64,000 nucleotides of DNA from Thermaurantiacus tibetensis (GTDB lineage Bacteria; Pseudomonadota; Alphaproteobacteria; Sphingomonadales; Sphingomonadaceae): positions 124,001-188,000 of the forward strand of contig NZ_JACHTM010000001.1 of assembly GCF_015354055.1 (NCBI RefSeq), given 5' to 3'. Each line of letters begins with the position of its first letter. Within the stretch, counting starts at the first letter, position 1. Below are positions 1 through 7,897 of the stretch, in pieces. The position numbers were made by a program, and so were the translations under genes. Below the pieces are notes generated by a model. It was not told the DNA's origin and searched no databases. It worked only from the letters and a program-made list of their open reading frames with translations.

Positions 1-98
1 ACGACACCGCCGGCCGCATCCGCAAAGGACCGGCACCGCTCAACCTCGAAGTGCCACCTTACGAATTCACGTCCGACACCGTCATCGAGATCGGGTGA
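1..98 (+). CDS. petA: Rieske iron-sulfur subunit of cytochrome bc1, C-terminal end (partial)
   Basis: Only the last 31 codons are present, in the frame that starts at base 3 and stops with TGA at 96-98. The peptide contains the segment [15 protein letters not shown] and ends DTVIEIG, the usual tail of bacterial Rieske proteins after the cluster-binding fold. The protein carries electrons from ubiquinol to cytochrome c1 in the inner membrane. The cytochrome b gene starts 5 bases after the stop, as in the classical petABC (fbcFBC) operon. The cluster-binding Cys/His motifs lie upstream of the window and cannot be checked. Confidence 0.9.
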   Translation, partial: DTAGRIRKGPAPLNLEVPPYEFTSDTVIEIG

Positions 99-102
99 GA
101 CC

Positions 103-1416
103 ATGAGCTTTCCCTGGGCCGAACAGTATGAACCCAAGTCTCCGCTGATGAAGTGGATCGACAGCCGGCTGCCCCTACCCCGGCTCGTGTTCAACGCGGT
201 CGGCGCGGGCTACCCGGTCCCGCGCAACATCAACATCTGGTACAATTTCGGCGTGCTGGCCGGCGTGGCGCTGATGATCCAGATCATCACCGGCATCGTG
301 CTCGCCATGCACTATTCCGCGCACGTGTCGACCGCGTTCAACTCGATCGAGCACATCATGCGCGACGTGAACTCGGGCTGGCTCATCCGCTACCTCCACA
401 TGAACGGGGCCAGCTTTTTCTTCATCGTGGTCTACATTCACATCTTCCGCGGGCTCTACTACGGCTCCTACAAGGCGCCGCGCGAGGTCGTCTGGATGCT
501 GGGGGTCGTCATCCTCCTTCTCATGATGGCGACCGCGTTCATGGGCTACGTGCTTCCCTGGGGCCAGATGAGCTTCTGGGGCGCGCAGGTCATCACCTCC
601 CTCTTCTCGGCCATCCCGCTCGTCGGCGAGCCGATTCGCCAGTGGCTCGTGGGCGGCTTCGCGCCGGACAACGCGACGATCACCCGCTTCTTCTCGCTCC
701 ACTACATTCTGCCATTCGTCATCCTCGGCGTCGTGATCCTCAAGATCTGGGCGCTGCACATTCCGGGCTCGACCAACCCGACCGGCGTGGACGTGAAGGG
801 GCCTCAGGACACGCTTCCCTTCCACCCCTATTTCACCGCGAAGGACTTCGTGAGCCTGTGCATCTATCTCCTCGCCTTCGCGACCGTCACCTTCTTCCTG
901 CCCAACGCCCTTGGGCACCCCGACAACTACATCCCCGCGAACCCGCTCTCCACGCCGGCGCACATCGTGCCCGAGTGGTACCTCCTGCCTTTCTACGCGA
1001 TCCTCCGCGCCTTCACCGTCGACCTCCTCTTCATCGAGGCGAAGCTCTGGGGCGTGATCGCCATGTTCTCGTCGATCCTGCTGCTGCTCTTCCTCCCCTG
1101 GCTCGACACGAGCAAGGTGCGGTCGAACGCCTACCGGCCGCTCTACCGGACCTTCTTCTGGATCCTCGTCGTCGACGTGCTTGTCCTCGGCTATGTCGGC
1201 GCGATGCCGGCGGAAGAGCCCTATGTCCGGATCGGCCAGATCGCGACGATGTATTACTTCGCGCACTTCCTCATCATCCTGCCCATCGTCTCGGCCATCG
1301 AGAAGCCGCTGCCACTGCCGAACAGCATTGCGGAGGCGGTGCTTGCGAAGGCGCAGAAGCTCGCGCCGCAGGCGACGCCTGCGCCGGGCAGCGCCGTGGC
1401 CCAGCCGGCGGAATAG
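103..1416 (+). CDS. petB: Cytochrome b subunit of the bc1 complex
   Basis: 437 residues and about eight membrane helices, the quinol-oxidising core of respiratory complex III. The Qo-site PEWY motif is present ([13 protein letters not shown]), as are the helix B histidines H99 and H113 and the helix D histidine H200 in RFFSLH. The second helix D ligand should lie 14 residues after H200, but that codon (742-744) is AAG, lysine 214, in the segment [10 protein letters not shown] histidine follows at 219, which aligns with a conserved non-ligand histidine. The start ATG at 103 follows the petA stop closely, and petC begins 9 bases after the end, so the three are co-transcribed. Family identity is certain; the effect of the ligand change is not known. 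Confidence 0.97.
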   Translation: MSFPWAEQYEPKSPLMKWIDSRLPLPRLVFNAVGAGYPVPRNINIWYNFGVLAGVALMIQIITGIVLAMHYSAHVSTAFNSIEHIMRDVNSGWLIRYLHMNGASFFFIVVYIHIFRGLYYGSYKAPREVVWMLGVVILLLMMATAFMGYVLPWGQMSFWGAQVITSLFSAIPLVGEPIRQWLVGGFAPDNATITRFFSLHYILPFVILGVVILKIWALHIPGSTNPTGVDVKGPQDTLPFHPYFTAKDFVSLCIYLLAFATVTFFLPNALGHPDNYIPANPLSTPAHIVPEWYLLPFYAILRAFTVDLLFIEAKLWGVIAMFSSILLLLFLPWLDTSKVRSNAYRPLYRTFFWILVVDVLVLGYVGAMPAEEPYVRIGQIATMYYFAHFLIILPIVSAIEKPLPLPNSIAEAVLAKAQKLAPQATPAPGSAVAQPAE

Positions 1417-1425
1417 GGGGCTCTC

Positions 1426-2226
1426 ATGGTTCGTCTGATTGGCATGGCGATCGGTGCCATCTTCGTGTTCGTGCTGGCCTGGGCAGCGCTTGTCCCGCGC
1501 GAGGCGGCCGCGCCCGACCCGGTGAAGCTCCTCCACAAAGAGCCGCGCGAGGTGAGTTTTGCCCACTCCGGGCCTTTCGGCACCTTCGATCGCGCACAGC
1601 TGCAGCGCGGCTTCGCCGTGTACAAGCAGGTGTGCTCCGCCTGCCACGGGCTCTACCACATCCATTTCCGGAACCTTGAGGACATCGGCTTCTCCGAGGC
1701 GGAAGTGAAGGCGATCGCGGCCGAATACGAGGTCCCGGCAATCGACCCGAACACGGGAGAGGCGATCACCCGTCCCGCCATTCCCTCCGACAAGTGGCCG
1801 CGGCCGTTCCCCAACGAGACCGCCGCGCGGGCCGCGAACAACAATGCCTATCCGCCCGACCTCTCGCTCATCATCAAGGCGCGGAAGAACGGCGAGGCCT
1901 ATGTGTACTCGCTGCTCACCGGCTACGGGGAGGAGCCGCCTGCGGGCTTCGAGGTTCCCGACGGGCTCAACTACAACCCCTATTTCCACTCGGTGAACAT
2001 CGCCATGGCGCAGCCGCTCATGGTCGACCAGATCGAGTATGCCGATGGCACGAAGGCGACCGTCGACCAGATGGCGAAGGATGTGACCGCGTTCCTCCGC
2101 TGGGCCGCCGAGCCCGAGCTCGAACGCCGCCGCCAGGCGGGTATCGCGACGCTCATCTTCCTCGCCATCCTGACGGTGCTGGCGTGGCTGAGCTACCGCC
2201 GGGTCTGGGCGGGCGTGCAGCACTGA
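1426..2226 (+). CDS. petC: Cytochrome c1 subunit of the bc1 complex
   Basis: 266 residues. A hydrophobic N-terminal segment (residues 2-22) can act as the export signal. The haem c motif CSACH is at residues 70-74, and the segment NIAMAQPL supplies the likely axial methionine M194. A C-terminal membrane anchor (about 240-258) is followed by basic residues, the usual c1 topology with the haem domain in the periplasm. It takes electrons from the Rieske protein and passes them to a soluble or membrane cytochrome c. It is the last gene of the petABC operon; mtnP follows 75 bases later. Confidence 0.96.
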   Translation: MVRLIGMAIGAIFVFVLAWAALVPREAAAPDPVKLLHKEPREVSFAHSGPFGTFDRAQLQRGFAVYKQVCSACHGLYHIHFRNLEDIGFSEAEVKAIAAEYEVPAIDPNTGEAITRPAIPSDKWPRPFPNETAARAANNNAYPPDLSLIIKARKNGEAYVYSLLTGYGEEPPAGFEVPDGLNYNPYFHSVNIAMAQPLMVDQIEYADGTKATVDQMAKDVTAFLRWAAEPELERRRQAGIATLIFLAILTVLAWLSYRRVWAGVQH

Positions 2227-2301
2227 GCGCGGGCGGGGCTGCCGGCGAGGAGCGGGGAGCAGGCGCACCGTGATCCTGGGTCGGCGAGCCATCGGGGCCA
2301 G

Positions 2302-3162
2302 GTGAAGCTCGGTATTGTCGGCGGCTCCGGCCTCTACGCCATGCCCGGCCTCGAGGGCCGCTGGCGGGAGGTGGAGACTCCCTGGGGGCTGCCGTCGGAC
2401 GCGGTCCTCGATGGCGAGCTCGAAGGTCTTCCTGTGGCCTTCCTCCCCCGCCACGGTCGGGGGCATCGCCTGGCCCCGTCCGAGCTGCCGTTCCGGGCCA
2501 ACGTCGCGGCCTTGAAGATGCTCGGCTGCACGGCCGTGCTTGCCGTCGGCGCGGTCGGCTCCTTCCGCGAGGAACTGCCTCCGGGCCACTTCGTCCTGCC
2601 TGACCAGTTCGTCGACGAGACCCGCGGCCGCCCGTCGAGCTTCTTTGGCGACGGGATCGTGGCGCACGTGAGCCTCGCCGAGCCGGTCGCGCACGATCTC
2701 CTCGACCGGGTCGAGGCCGCGGCGCGGGCCGCCGGGGTTCCCGCCACGCGGGGCGGCACCTACGGCTGCATCGAGGGGCCCCGCTTCGCCACCCGCGCCG
2801 AGAGCCTTGCCCGCCGCGCCGCCGGCTGGGACGTGGTGGGCATGACCGCGCTGCCCGAGGCGCATCTGGCGCGCGAGGCCGAACTCGCCTACGCCCTCGT
2901 CGCCATGGTCACCGATTTCGACGCCTGGGCCGAAAGCCACGTCACGACGTCGGCCGTCGTCGAGGTCATGGCCGCGAACCGGGCGAAGGCGCAGGAGCTG
3001 GTCCGGGCGACGGCGGCCGCGCTGGCAGCGAACCCGCTCCCCGTCCCCTCGGCGCAAGGGTGGGAACGCGCGCTCGACGGCGCCATCATCACGGCGCGGG
3101 CATGCTGGCCCGAGGCCACGCGCCAGCGGCTTCTGCCGATCGCCGGGCGGGTGCTGGCGTGA
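2302..3162 (+). CDS. mtnP: S-methyl-5'-thioadenosine phosphorylase
   Basis: 286 residues with a GTG start. It splits methylthioadenosine into adenine and methylthioribose-1-phosphate, clearing the by-product of polyamine and homoserine-lactone synthesis. The N-terminal GIVGGSGLY phosphate loop, the RHGRGH segment near residue 50 and the GCIEGPRFATRAES and GMTALPEA motifs are those of the PNP/MTAP family. The MTALPEA form favours adenine over guanine nucleosides. Its TGA stop overlaps the GTG start of apt, and apt recycles the adenine made here, so the pair forms an adenine salvage unit. Related 5'-deoxyadenosine or inosine phosphorylases are possible but less likely. Confidence 0.92.
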   Translation: MKLGIVGGSGLYAMPGLEGRWREVETPWGLPSDAVLDGELEGLPVAFLPRHGRGHRLAPSELPFRANVAALKMLGCTAVLAVGAVGSFREELPPGHFVLPDQFVDETRGRPSSFFGDGIVAHVSLAEPVAHDLLDRVEAAARAAGVPATRGGTYGCIEGPRFATRAESLARRAAGWDVVGMTALPEAHLAREAELAYALVAMVTDFDAWAESHVTTSAVVEVMAANRAKAQELVRATAAALAANPLPVPSAQGWERALDGAIITARACWPEATRQRLLPIAGRVLA

Positions 3163-3668
3163 CTGCGCTCATCGAAAGCCGGATCCGCGCCATCCCGGAT
3201 TTCCCGAAGCCCGGCATCCTGTTCCGCGACCTGACCCCGCTCCTTGCCGACGGCCAGGCGTTCGCGGCGACCGTGGACGCGCTCGCCCGAATCGCCGGGG
3301 ACTTCCACCTCATTGCCGGGATCGAGGCGCGGGGTTTCGTGTTCGGCGCCGCGCTTGCCCAAAAGCTGGGAAAGGGGCTCATCCTCCTCCGGAAGCCCGG
3401 CAAGCTGCCGGGCGAGACGATCGGTTTCGACTATGGCCTCGAATATGGGCGGGACCGGCTCGAAGTGCACCGGCATGACCTGCCGAAAGGCGCGCGGGTG
3501 CTTCTCGTCGATGATGTGCTCGCAACCGGCGGCACGGCGGAGGCTGCCATCCGCCTGCTGGTCGCGGCCGGCGCGACGGTGACGCGGGCCATCTTCGTGA
3601 TCGAGCTTGCCGATCTTGGCGGTGCGGCCCGGCTCGGCGTGCCGCACGACGCGCTCGTCCGCTACTGA
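3159..3668 (+). CDS. apt: Adenine phosphoribosyltransferase
   Basis: 169 residues. It converts adenine and PRPP to AMP. The family start IRAIPDFPKPGILFRDLTP is clear, GIEARGFVFGAALA follows, and the PRPP loop is VLLVDDVLATGGT. I chose the GTG at 3159 because it gives the normal length and overlaps the mtnP stop in a GTGA junction; an upstream in-frame ATG would add 33 unrelated residues. Translational coupling to mtnP fits use of the adenine released there. Confidence 0.95.
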   Translation: MTALIESRIRAIPDFPKPGILFRDLTPLLADGQAFAATVDALARIAGDFHLIAGIEARGFVFGAALAQKLGKGLILLRKPGKLPGETIGFDYGLEYGRDRLEVHRHDLPKGARVLLVDDVLATGGTAEAAIRLLVAAGATVTRAIFVIELADLGGAARLGVPHDALVRY

Positions 3669-3771
3669 GCCGCGTTCCCTCTCGCTCCTGCTCTGCCGCG
3701 TCGCCGTCCCGCGGTGCCCCTCTCGCGTCGCGCCCTCGTCCCGCCGCGCTCGGCTCCCGCTCCGCTGCGGA

Positions 3772-4251
3772 TCAGTCGTCGATCATCCGGTGGAGGACGG
3801 TGGTGCGCTCGGGCGCTGAGACGAGCAGGGCGAGGACAGCGGTAAGCACCAGCTTCCCATCCCCGTTGCGCGCGCGGAGTTTCTGGCGGACGAGGCCGAT
3901 CCCGGGCCAGCTGGCGAGCCGCCGCATGCTCACCACCTCGGCCTCGACCATGAGATGGTCGCCGGGATAGACCGGGCGCACCCAGCGCAGCCGTTCGACG
4001 CCCGGCATGGCGAGGACGGCGGCCGGGTTCGCCCGCAGGTCGTCGACGATGAGGCGATTGACGATGGCCGAGACGAGCCAGCCTGAGACGGCCATGCGCG
4101 CGAAGATGGGGTGGTCGCGCGCGCCCTCCTCGGAGAGGAGATAGGGCTGCGGGTCGTAGCGACGGGCGAAATCCTGGGCCTCGAGGTGGCCGACCGTCGA
4201 GGGGCCCATCCGCACCATGTCGCCGACCGCGAAGTCGTCGAAGCTGCGCAC
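3772..4251 (-). CDS. MaoC-like hot-dog dehydratase family protein lacking the catalytic histidine
   Basis: 159 residues with a GTG start, preceded by a strong GGAGG Shine-Dalgarno. The single hot-dog fold shows the family segment YDPQPYLLSEEGARDHPIF followed by MAVSGW. In R-specific enoyl-CoA hydratases the aspartate of DPQP is followed five residues later by a catalytic histidine; here D33 is kept but the partner position is L38. It may therefore be an acyl-thioester binding subunit, a thioesterase-like protein or an inactive partner of the next MaoC gene upstream. It lies 75 bases downstream of that gene on the same strand, probably in one transcript. Confidence 0.8.
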   Translation of the reverse strand: MRSFDDFAVGDMVRMGPSTVGHLEAQDFARRYDPQPYLLSEEGARDHPIFARMAVSGWLVSAIVNRLIVDDLRANPAAVLAMPGVERLRWVRPVYPGDHLMVEAEVVSMRRLASWPGIGLVRQKLRARNGDGKLVLTAVLALLVSAPERTTVLHRMIDD

Positions 4252-4326
4252 GCTGCCCTCCTGCCTCCTCGCCTTCTCCTGCCTCTTCCCCTCCTCGTGC
4301 CTTCCCCCTCCTCCGACCTCCTCCCC
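4252..4326 (-). promoter_or_regulatory. Polypurine leader with repeated Shine-Dalgarno-like blocks
   Basis: On the coding (minus) strand the gap between the two MaoC-like genes is almost purely purine, with AGGAGG or close variants repeated at least five times. The copy nearest the GTG at 4251 (AGGAGGGCAGC) has ideal spacing and is the likely ribosome site. The other copies have no obvious role; they may be a simple-sequence expansion or extra ribosome landing sites. Confidence 0.5.
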
Positions 4327-4797
4327 TCAGGCCGGCGAGACCTCGCGCTTCACCACCGAGATTCGCGGCGCCGCCACGACCGGCCAGGTGACCCGTGCGG
4401 AGAGAACCACGAGGCCGTTCTGGTTGCGCACCTCGAGCGCCTGGGTGACGCTGCCGCCGTTGGTGCCCAGCTTCTTGTCCACCACCTCGGCCTCGAGGAA
4501 CAGCCGGTCCATGGGATAGACGGGGCTCGGGAAGCGCACCTCGTCCCACATGGGCGGGCCGCCGAGGGCCGCCTGGGCCGAGAGCATGTCCGCATGGAGC
4601 GGCTGGAGCGACAGGGCAAGCACGTACATCGGGCTTGCGATCCGGCCGAACTTCATGGTCGACTGCGGGCCCGCCGCGCCAGGCACCAGCGCGAGCGGAT
4701 CGTGCTTCTGGGCGAAGGTCTTGGCATCCGCGCCGTTGACGAGAATGGGCCCGAGCTTGAGCCGGTCGCCGATCATGAAGTGGTGGTAGAGCTTCAT
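4327..4797 (-). CDS. MaoC-like hot-dog protein, first of a tandem pair
   Basis: 156 residues. It begins MKLYHHFMIGDRLKLGP and keeps the family aspartate in KHDP (D33), but the histidine position five residues on is V38. The later segment VRFPSPVYPMDRLFLEAEV is the normal second half of the hot-dog fold. Together with the following gene it could form a heteromeric acyl-CoA hydratase-like complex, but neither protein has the textbook Asp-His pair. It is divergent from folP, with 65 bases between the starts. No substrate can be deduced. Confidence 0.8.
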   Translation of the reverse strand: MKLYHHFMIGDRLKLGPILVNGADAKTFAQKHDPLALVPGAAGPQSTMKFGRIASPMYVLALSLQPLHADMLSAQAALGGPPMWDEVRFPSPVYPMDRLFLEAEVVDKKLGTNGGSVTQALEVRNQNGLVVLSARVTWPVVAAPRISVVKREVSPA

Positions 4798-4862
4798 GGG
4801 TGCGTTAACGGCGGGGCGGGCGCGGATTTGACGGGGTCGGCGGCGGCTGGCAGCGAACGGCC

Positions 4863-5645
4863 ATGCTGCCGAAGATCATGGGGATCCTGAACGTGACCCC
4901 GGACAGCTTCTCCGACGGCGGCCGCCACGCCACCGCCGCAGAAGCCGTGGAGGCAGGGCTCCGCATGGCCGAGGCGGGGGCTGCCATCGTCGATGTCGGC
5001 GGGGAGTCGACGCGCCCTGGTGCCGCTCCCGTCCCGCTCGGCGAGGAGCTTCGCCGCGTCATGCCCGTGGTCGAGGGCCTCGTCTGCCGCGGCGTTCCCG
5101 TCTCGATCGACACGCGGAAGGCCCGGGTGATGGCAGAGGCGCTGGCCGCCGGCGCCACCATGGTCAACGACGTCTCGGCGCTCACCCACGATCCGGACAG
5201 CCTCGCGGTCGCCGCCGCCTCGTCCGCCACGATCGTCCTCATGCACATGCAGGGCACGCCCGAGACGATGCAGCAGGCGCCAGACTATGCGGATGTCGTC
5301 GCCGAGGTCCGTGCCTTCCTCGACGGCCGCGTCGCCGCCTGCGTCGCCGCCGGCATTCCGGAGGATCGGCTGGTGCGCGACCCCGGCATCGGCTTCGGCA
5401 AGACGCTCGAGCACAACCTCGCGCTTCTGCGCAACCTCCCTGCGCTTGGGTCGCCCCTCCTGCTGGGCGCCAGCCGCAAGGCGCTCATCGGCCGGCTGAC
5501 GGGGGCCGACGTCCATTCCCGCCTGCCCGGGAGCCTGGCGCTTGCCCTCCACGCGGCCCGCATGGGCTGCGCCTACGTGCGCGTCCACGATGTCGCAGAG
5601 ACCGTCCAGGCGCTCCGGGTCTGGGCGGCTTGCAATCCCGGCTGA
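4863..5645 (+). CDS. folP: Dihydropteroate synthase
   Basis: 260 residues. It joins p-aminobenzoate to 6-hydroxymethyl-dihydropterin pyrophosphate in folate synthesis and is the sulfonamide target. The signatures are MGILNVTPDSFSDGG at the N-terminus, VDVGGESTRPGA, VNDVSA, the DPGIGFGKT loop and LGASRKALIG near the C-terminus. It is slightly shorter than average because the N-terminal extension of some homologues is absent. The next reading frame begins just after it. No folK or glmM neighbour is seen, so its genomic setting is not the common ftsH-folP one. Confidence 0.96.
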   Translation: MLPKIMGILNVTPDSFSDGGRHATAAEAVEAGLRMAEAGAAIVDVGGESTRPGAAPVPLGEELRRVMPVVEGLVCRGVPVSIDTRKARVMAEALAAGATMVNDVSALTHDPDSLAVAAASSATIVLMHMQGTPETMQQAPDYADVVAEVRAFLDGRVAACVAAGIPEDRLVRDPGIGFGKTLEHNLALLRNLPALGSPLLLGASRKALIGRLTGADVHSRLPGSLALALHAARMGCAYVRVHDVAETVQALRVWAACNPG

Positions 5646-5686
5646 TCGTCGCCACGCTGCCCCGCCAGCCCCGGAAGGACCCTCCC

Positions 5687-6202
5687 ATGTCGATCTGCCG
5701 CAAGCAGGAGAAGGCCGCGCTTTCCTTCGAGGAGTGGAGCTTCATTGCGACCACCCACCACCCCGAGCTCGGCCAGCTGTCCGACGGAGACCTTTCCGCT
5801 GCCCGAACCCGCCTGCGCGAGATGCACGCGAAGGAACGCGACTTCACGGCCCACAAGGGCCGCGTCGCCCGCGGCACTGCCGAGCCGCGGGGCGGGAGCT
5901 TCCCCGGCACGGTCGAACGCCCCCGCTTCCGGAAGCAGATCTTCGCCCAGGCGCTCAGGCGCGTGAACCGCGAGGTCGAGCGCCGCGCCGCCGACGCCGC
6001 CTGGGCTGCCTCGCTCGAAGCGCAGAAGGCGGTTCTCGCCGGCCGGCGCAGCGCCGCCGCCCGCCGCCCCGCCAACCTCCCCACCGCCCGCCTGGGCAAG
6101 CCCGCCCGCGCCGGCGCTCCGCCCCGCGGCCATGTGAGCGGCCGGCGCGTCGGCTCGACCAGCGCCCAGGGCAAGCGGGCCCAGGCGAGGCGCGACCGCT
6201 GA
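5687..6202 (+). CDS. Conserved basic protein of unknown function
   Basis: 171 residues from the ATG at 5687, which follows an AAGGAC-type ribosome site; an in-frame ATG at 5630 would overlap folP. The N-terminal part (MSICRKQEKAALSFEEWSF) is well structured, with charged amphipathic stretches up to about residue 60. The C-terminal half is rich in Arg, Ala and Gly and probably disordered or nucleic-acid binding. There is no signal peptide or membrane segment. I do not recognise a named family. Confidence 0.65.
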   Translation: MSICRKQEKAALSFEEWSFIATTHHPELGQLSDGDLSAARTRLREMHAKERDFTAHKGRVARGTAEPRGGSFPGTVERPRFRKQIFAQALRRVNREVERRAADAAWAASLEAQKAVLAGRRSAAARRPANLPTARLGKPARAGAPPRGHVSGRRVGSTSAQGKRAQARRDR

Positions 6203-6327
6203 AGGTGCGCGCCATCCGTGCCCCGGCCCCTTCCGGCACTGCCGAGCGCCGCGACACCCTCTGGCTCACCCGCCTGCCCTGACGCCCGCCCAATCGGTCG
6301 CACTCGCGTTCCGCCGCACCCGGCCCT

Positions 6328-7707
6328 ATGTCGCAGGGCATGACGGAAGCGACCCTGACCGGCCGGCTCGCCCGCTTTGCGCGCGTCGGCGCCAACCTCG
6401 GCGGCTTTGCCGCCGGCGCAGCCGTCGCCCGCGCCGGCGGCCGCGACTTTGCCGATGCCAGGAATGCCCGCGAGCTCCGCCGTGTGCTCGGCGAGCTCAA
6501 GGGCCCGGTGATGAAGATCGCCCAGGTCCTCGGCAACATCCCGGACGCGGTTCCGCCTGAATACGCGACGGAACTTGCCAAGCTCCAGGCCGATGCGCCG
6601 CCCATGGGCCCCGGCTTCGTTCGCCGCCGCATGGCCGGCGAGCTCGGCCCCGACTGGCAGCGCCACTTCGCCGACTTCCCGCTCGAGGCCGCTGCCGCTG
6701 CCTCGCTCGGCCAGGTCCACAAGGCCCGGCTCACGTCCGGCGAGACGGTGGCAGTCAAGCTCCAGTACCCCGACATGGGCAGCGCGGTCGAAGCCGATCT
6801 CGGTCAGCTCGACCTCCTGCTCGCACTGTTCCGCCGGATCGACAGCTCGATCGACACCGCCGAGATCCGCGACGAGCTCGCCGCGCGCCTGCGCGAGGAG
6901 CTCGACTATGCGCGAGAGGCGAAGCACATCCGCCTCTACCGCGGGATGCTCGAGGGCGTTGCCGAGGTGCGTGTCCCGGCCGTGTTCGAGCCGCTTTCCA
7001 CCCCCCGCCTGCTCGTCATGGAATGGCTCGAGGGCCGGAAGCTTCTCGGCTTCCGCGACGCGCCCGAGGCGGTGAGGAACCGCCTTGCCGAAGCCCTCTT
7101 CAAGGCCTGGTACAAGCCCTTCTACCAGGTGGGCGTCATCCACGGCGACCCGCACTTGGGCAACTACACGGTGGCCGACGCGAGCGCGGAGCGTGCCGTC
7201 ATCAACCTCCTCGACTTCGGCTGCGTCCGCATCTTTCCGCCCAGCTTCCTCGAGGGCGTGAACGAGCTCTACCGCGCGATCGAGACGAACGACGAGGACC
7301 GCGCCTTCCACGCCTTCGGCCTCTGGGGCTTCCGCGGGCTCACGAAGGAGCTGATGCGCATCCTCCTCGTCTGGGCGAAGTTCCTCTACGGGCCCCTCCT
7401 CGACGACCGGGTCCGCCTGATCGACGAGAATGCGAAGCCCGGCGAATATGGCCGGGCGACGGCGCAGAAGGTCCATGCCGAGCTTCGGAAGACCGGCACG
7501 GTCAGGATCCCGGCCGAGTTCGTCTTCATGGACCGCGCCGCCATCGGCCTTGGCGGCGTCTTCATCCAGCTCGGCGCGCGGCTCAACTGGGCGCGGATGT
7601 TCCAGGGGCTCATCGAAGGCTTCACGGTGGAGGCACTCGAGGCCCGCCAGCAGGCGGCGCTTGCCGCGGCGGGTTTCGCCCTCCCTCCCAAGAGTGGCAT
7701 TGCCTGA
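6328..7707 (+). CDS. ABC1/UbiB-family atypical kinase or ATPase (AarF/ADCK type)
   Basis: 459 residues. The segment GPVMKIAQVLGNIPD is the KxGQ region (here K-I-A-Q). An Ala-rich nucleotide loop follows (LEAAAAASLGQVHKA), then the VAVKLQYP lysine, the catalytic loop VIHGDPHLGNYTV and the metal-binding LLDFGCVR. Members support ubiquinone synthesis or lipid handling in the membrane. This one lacks the C-terminal membrane anchor of UbiB itself, so it resembles the shorter ABC1 proteins that many alphaproteobacteria carry besides UbiB. It lies just upstream of the respiratory COX4-like and transhydrogenase genes, which fits a membrane-redox setting but does not prove a link. Confidence 0.88.
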   Translation: MSQGMTEATLTGRLARFARVGANLGGFAAGAAVARAGGRDFADARNARELRRVLGELKGPVMKIAQVLGNIPDAVPPEYATELAKLQADAPPMGPGFVRRRMAGELGPDWQRHFADFPLEAAAAASLGQVHKARLTSGETVAVKLQYPDMGSAVEADLGQLDLLLALFRRIDSSIDTAEIRDELAARLREELDYAREAKHIRLYRGMLEGVAEVRVPAVFEPLSTPRLLVMEWLEGRKLLGFRDAPEAVRNRLAEALFKAWYKPFYQVGVIHGDPHLGNYTVADASAERAVINLLDFGCVRIFPPSFLEGVNELYRAIETNDEDRAFHAFGLWGFRGLTKELMRILLVWAKFLYGPLLDDRVRLIDENAKPGEYGRATAQKVHAELRKTGTVRIPAEFVFMDRAAIGLGGVFIQLGARLNWARMFQGLIEGFTVEALEARQQAALAAAGFALPPKSGIA

Positions 7708-7764
7708 CCGGCCCCGGCTGGTGCAAGGGGCCGGCCGGACCAATTCTTGCAACCGGATCGACCG

Positions 7765-7890
7765 ATGGCGGAACTCGACAAGCTCCCAAAACAGGCGCTT
7801 GCCACATGGGAACGTTTCCTTGGCTTGACCAAGTGGGCAACCATCCTCATCGCCATCGTGCTCATCGGCATGGCCATCTTTCTCACCTAG
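7765..7890 (+). CDS. Small aa3-type cytochrome oxidase subunit IV-like protein
   Basis: A 41-codon gene, ATG at 7765 and TAG at 7888-7890. It has a polar start, then WERFLGLTKWATILIAIV and a single membrane helix to the C-terminus. This is the layout of the very small bacterial oxidase subunit IV (COX4_pro_2 type), which caps aa3 oxidases. In many alphaproteobacteria this gene sits just before the transhydrogenase genes, as here: pntAA begins 8 bases after its stop. It could instead be a small transhydrogenase-associated membrane peptide. Confidence 0.7.
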   Translation: MAELDKLPKQALATWERFLGLTKWATILIAIVLIGMAIFLT

Positions 7891-7897
7891 GGGGCGC

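Noticed and set aside
175-3057. 960-codon open frame on the minus strand opposite petBC and mtnP
   Set aside because: It is antisense to three clearly recognised genes and has low-complexity, charge-biased composition without motifs. High GC leaves few stop codons in such frames.
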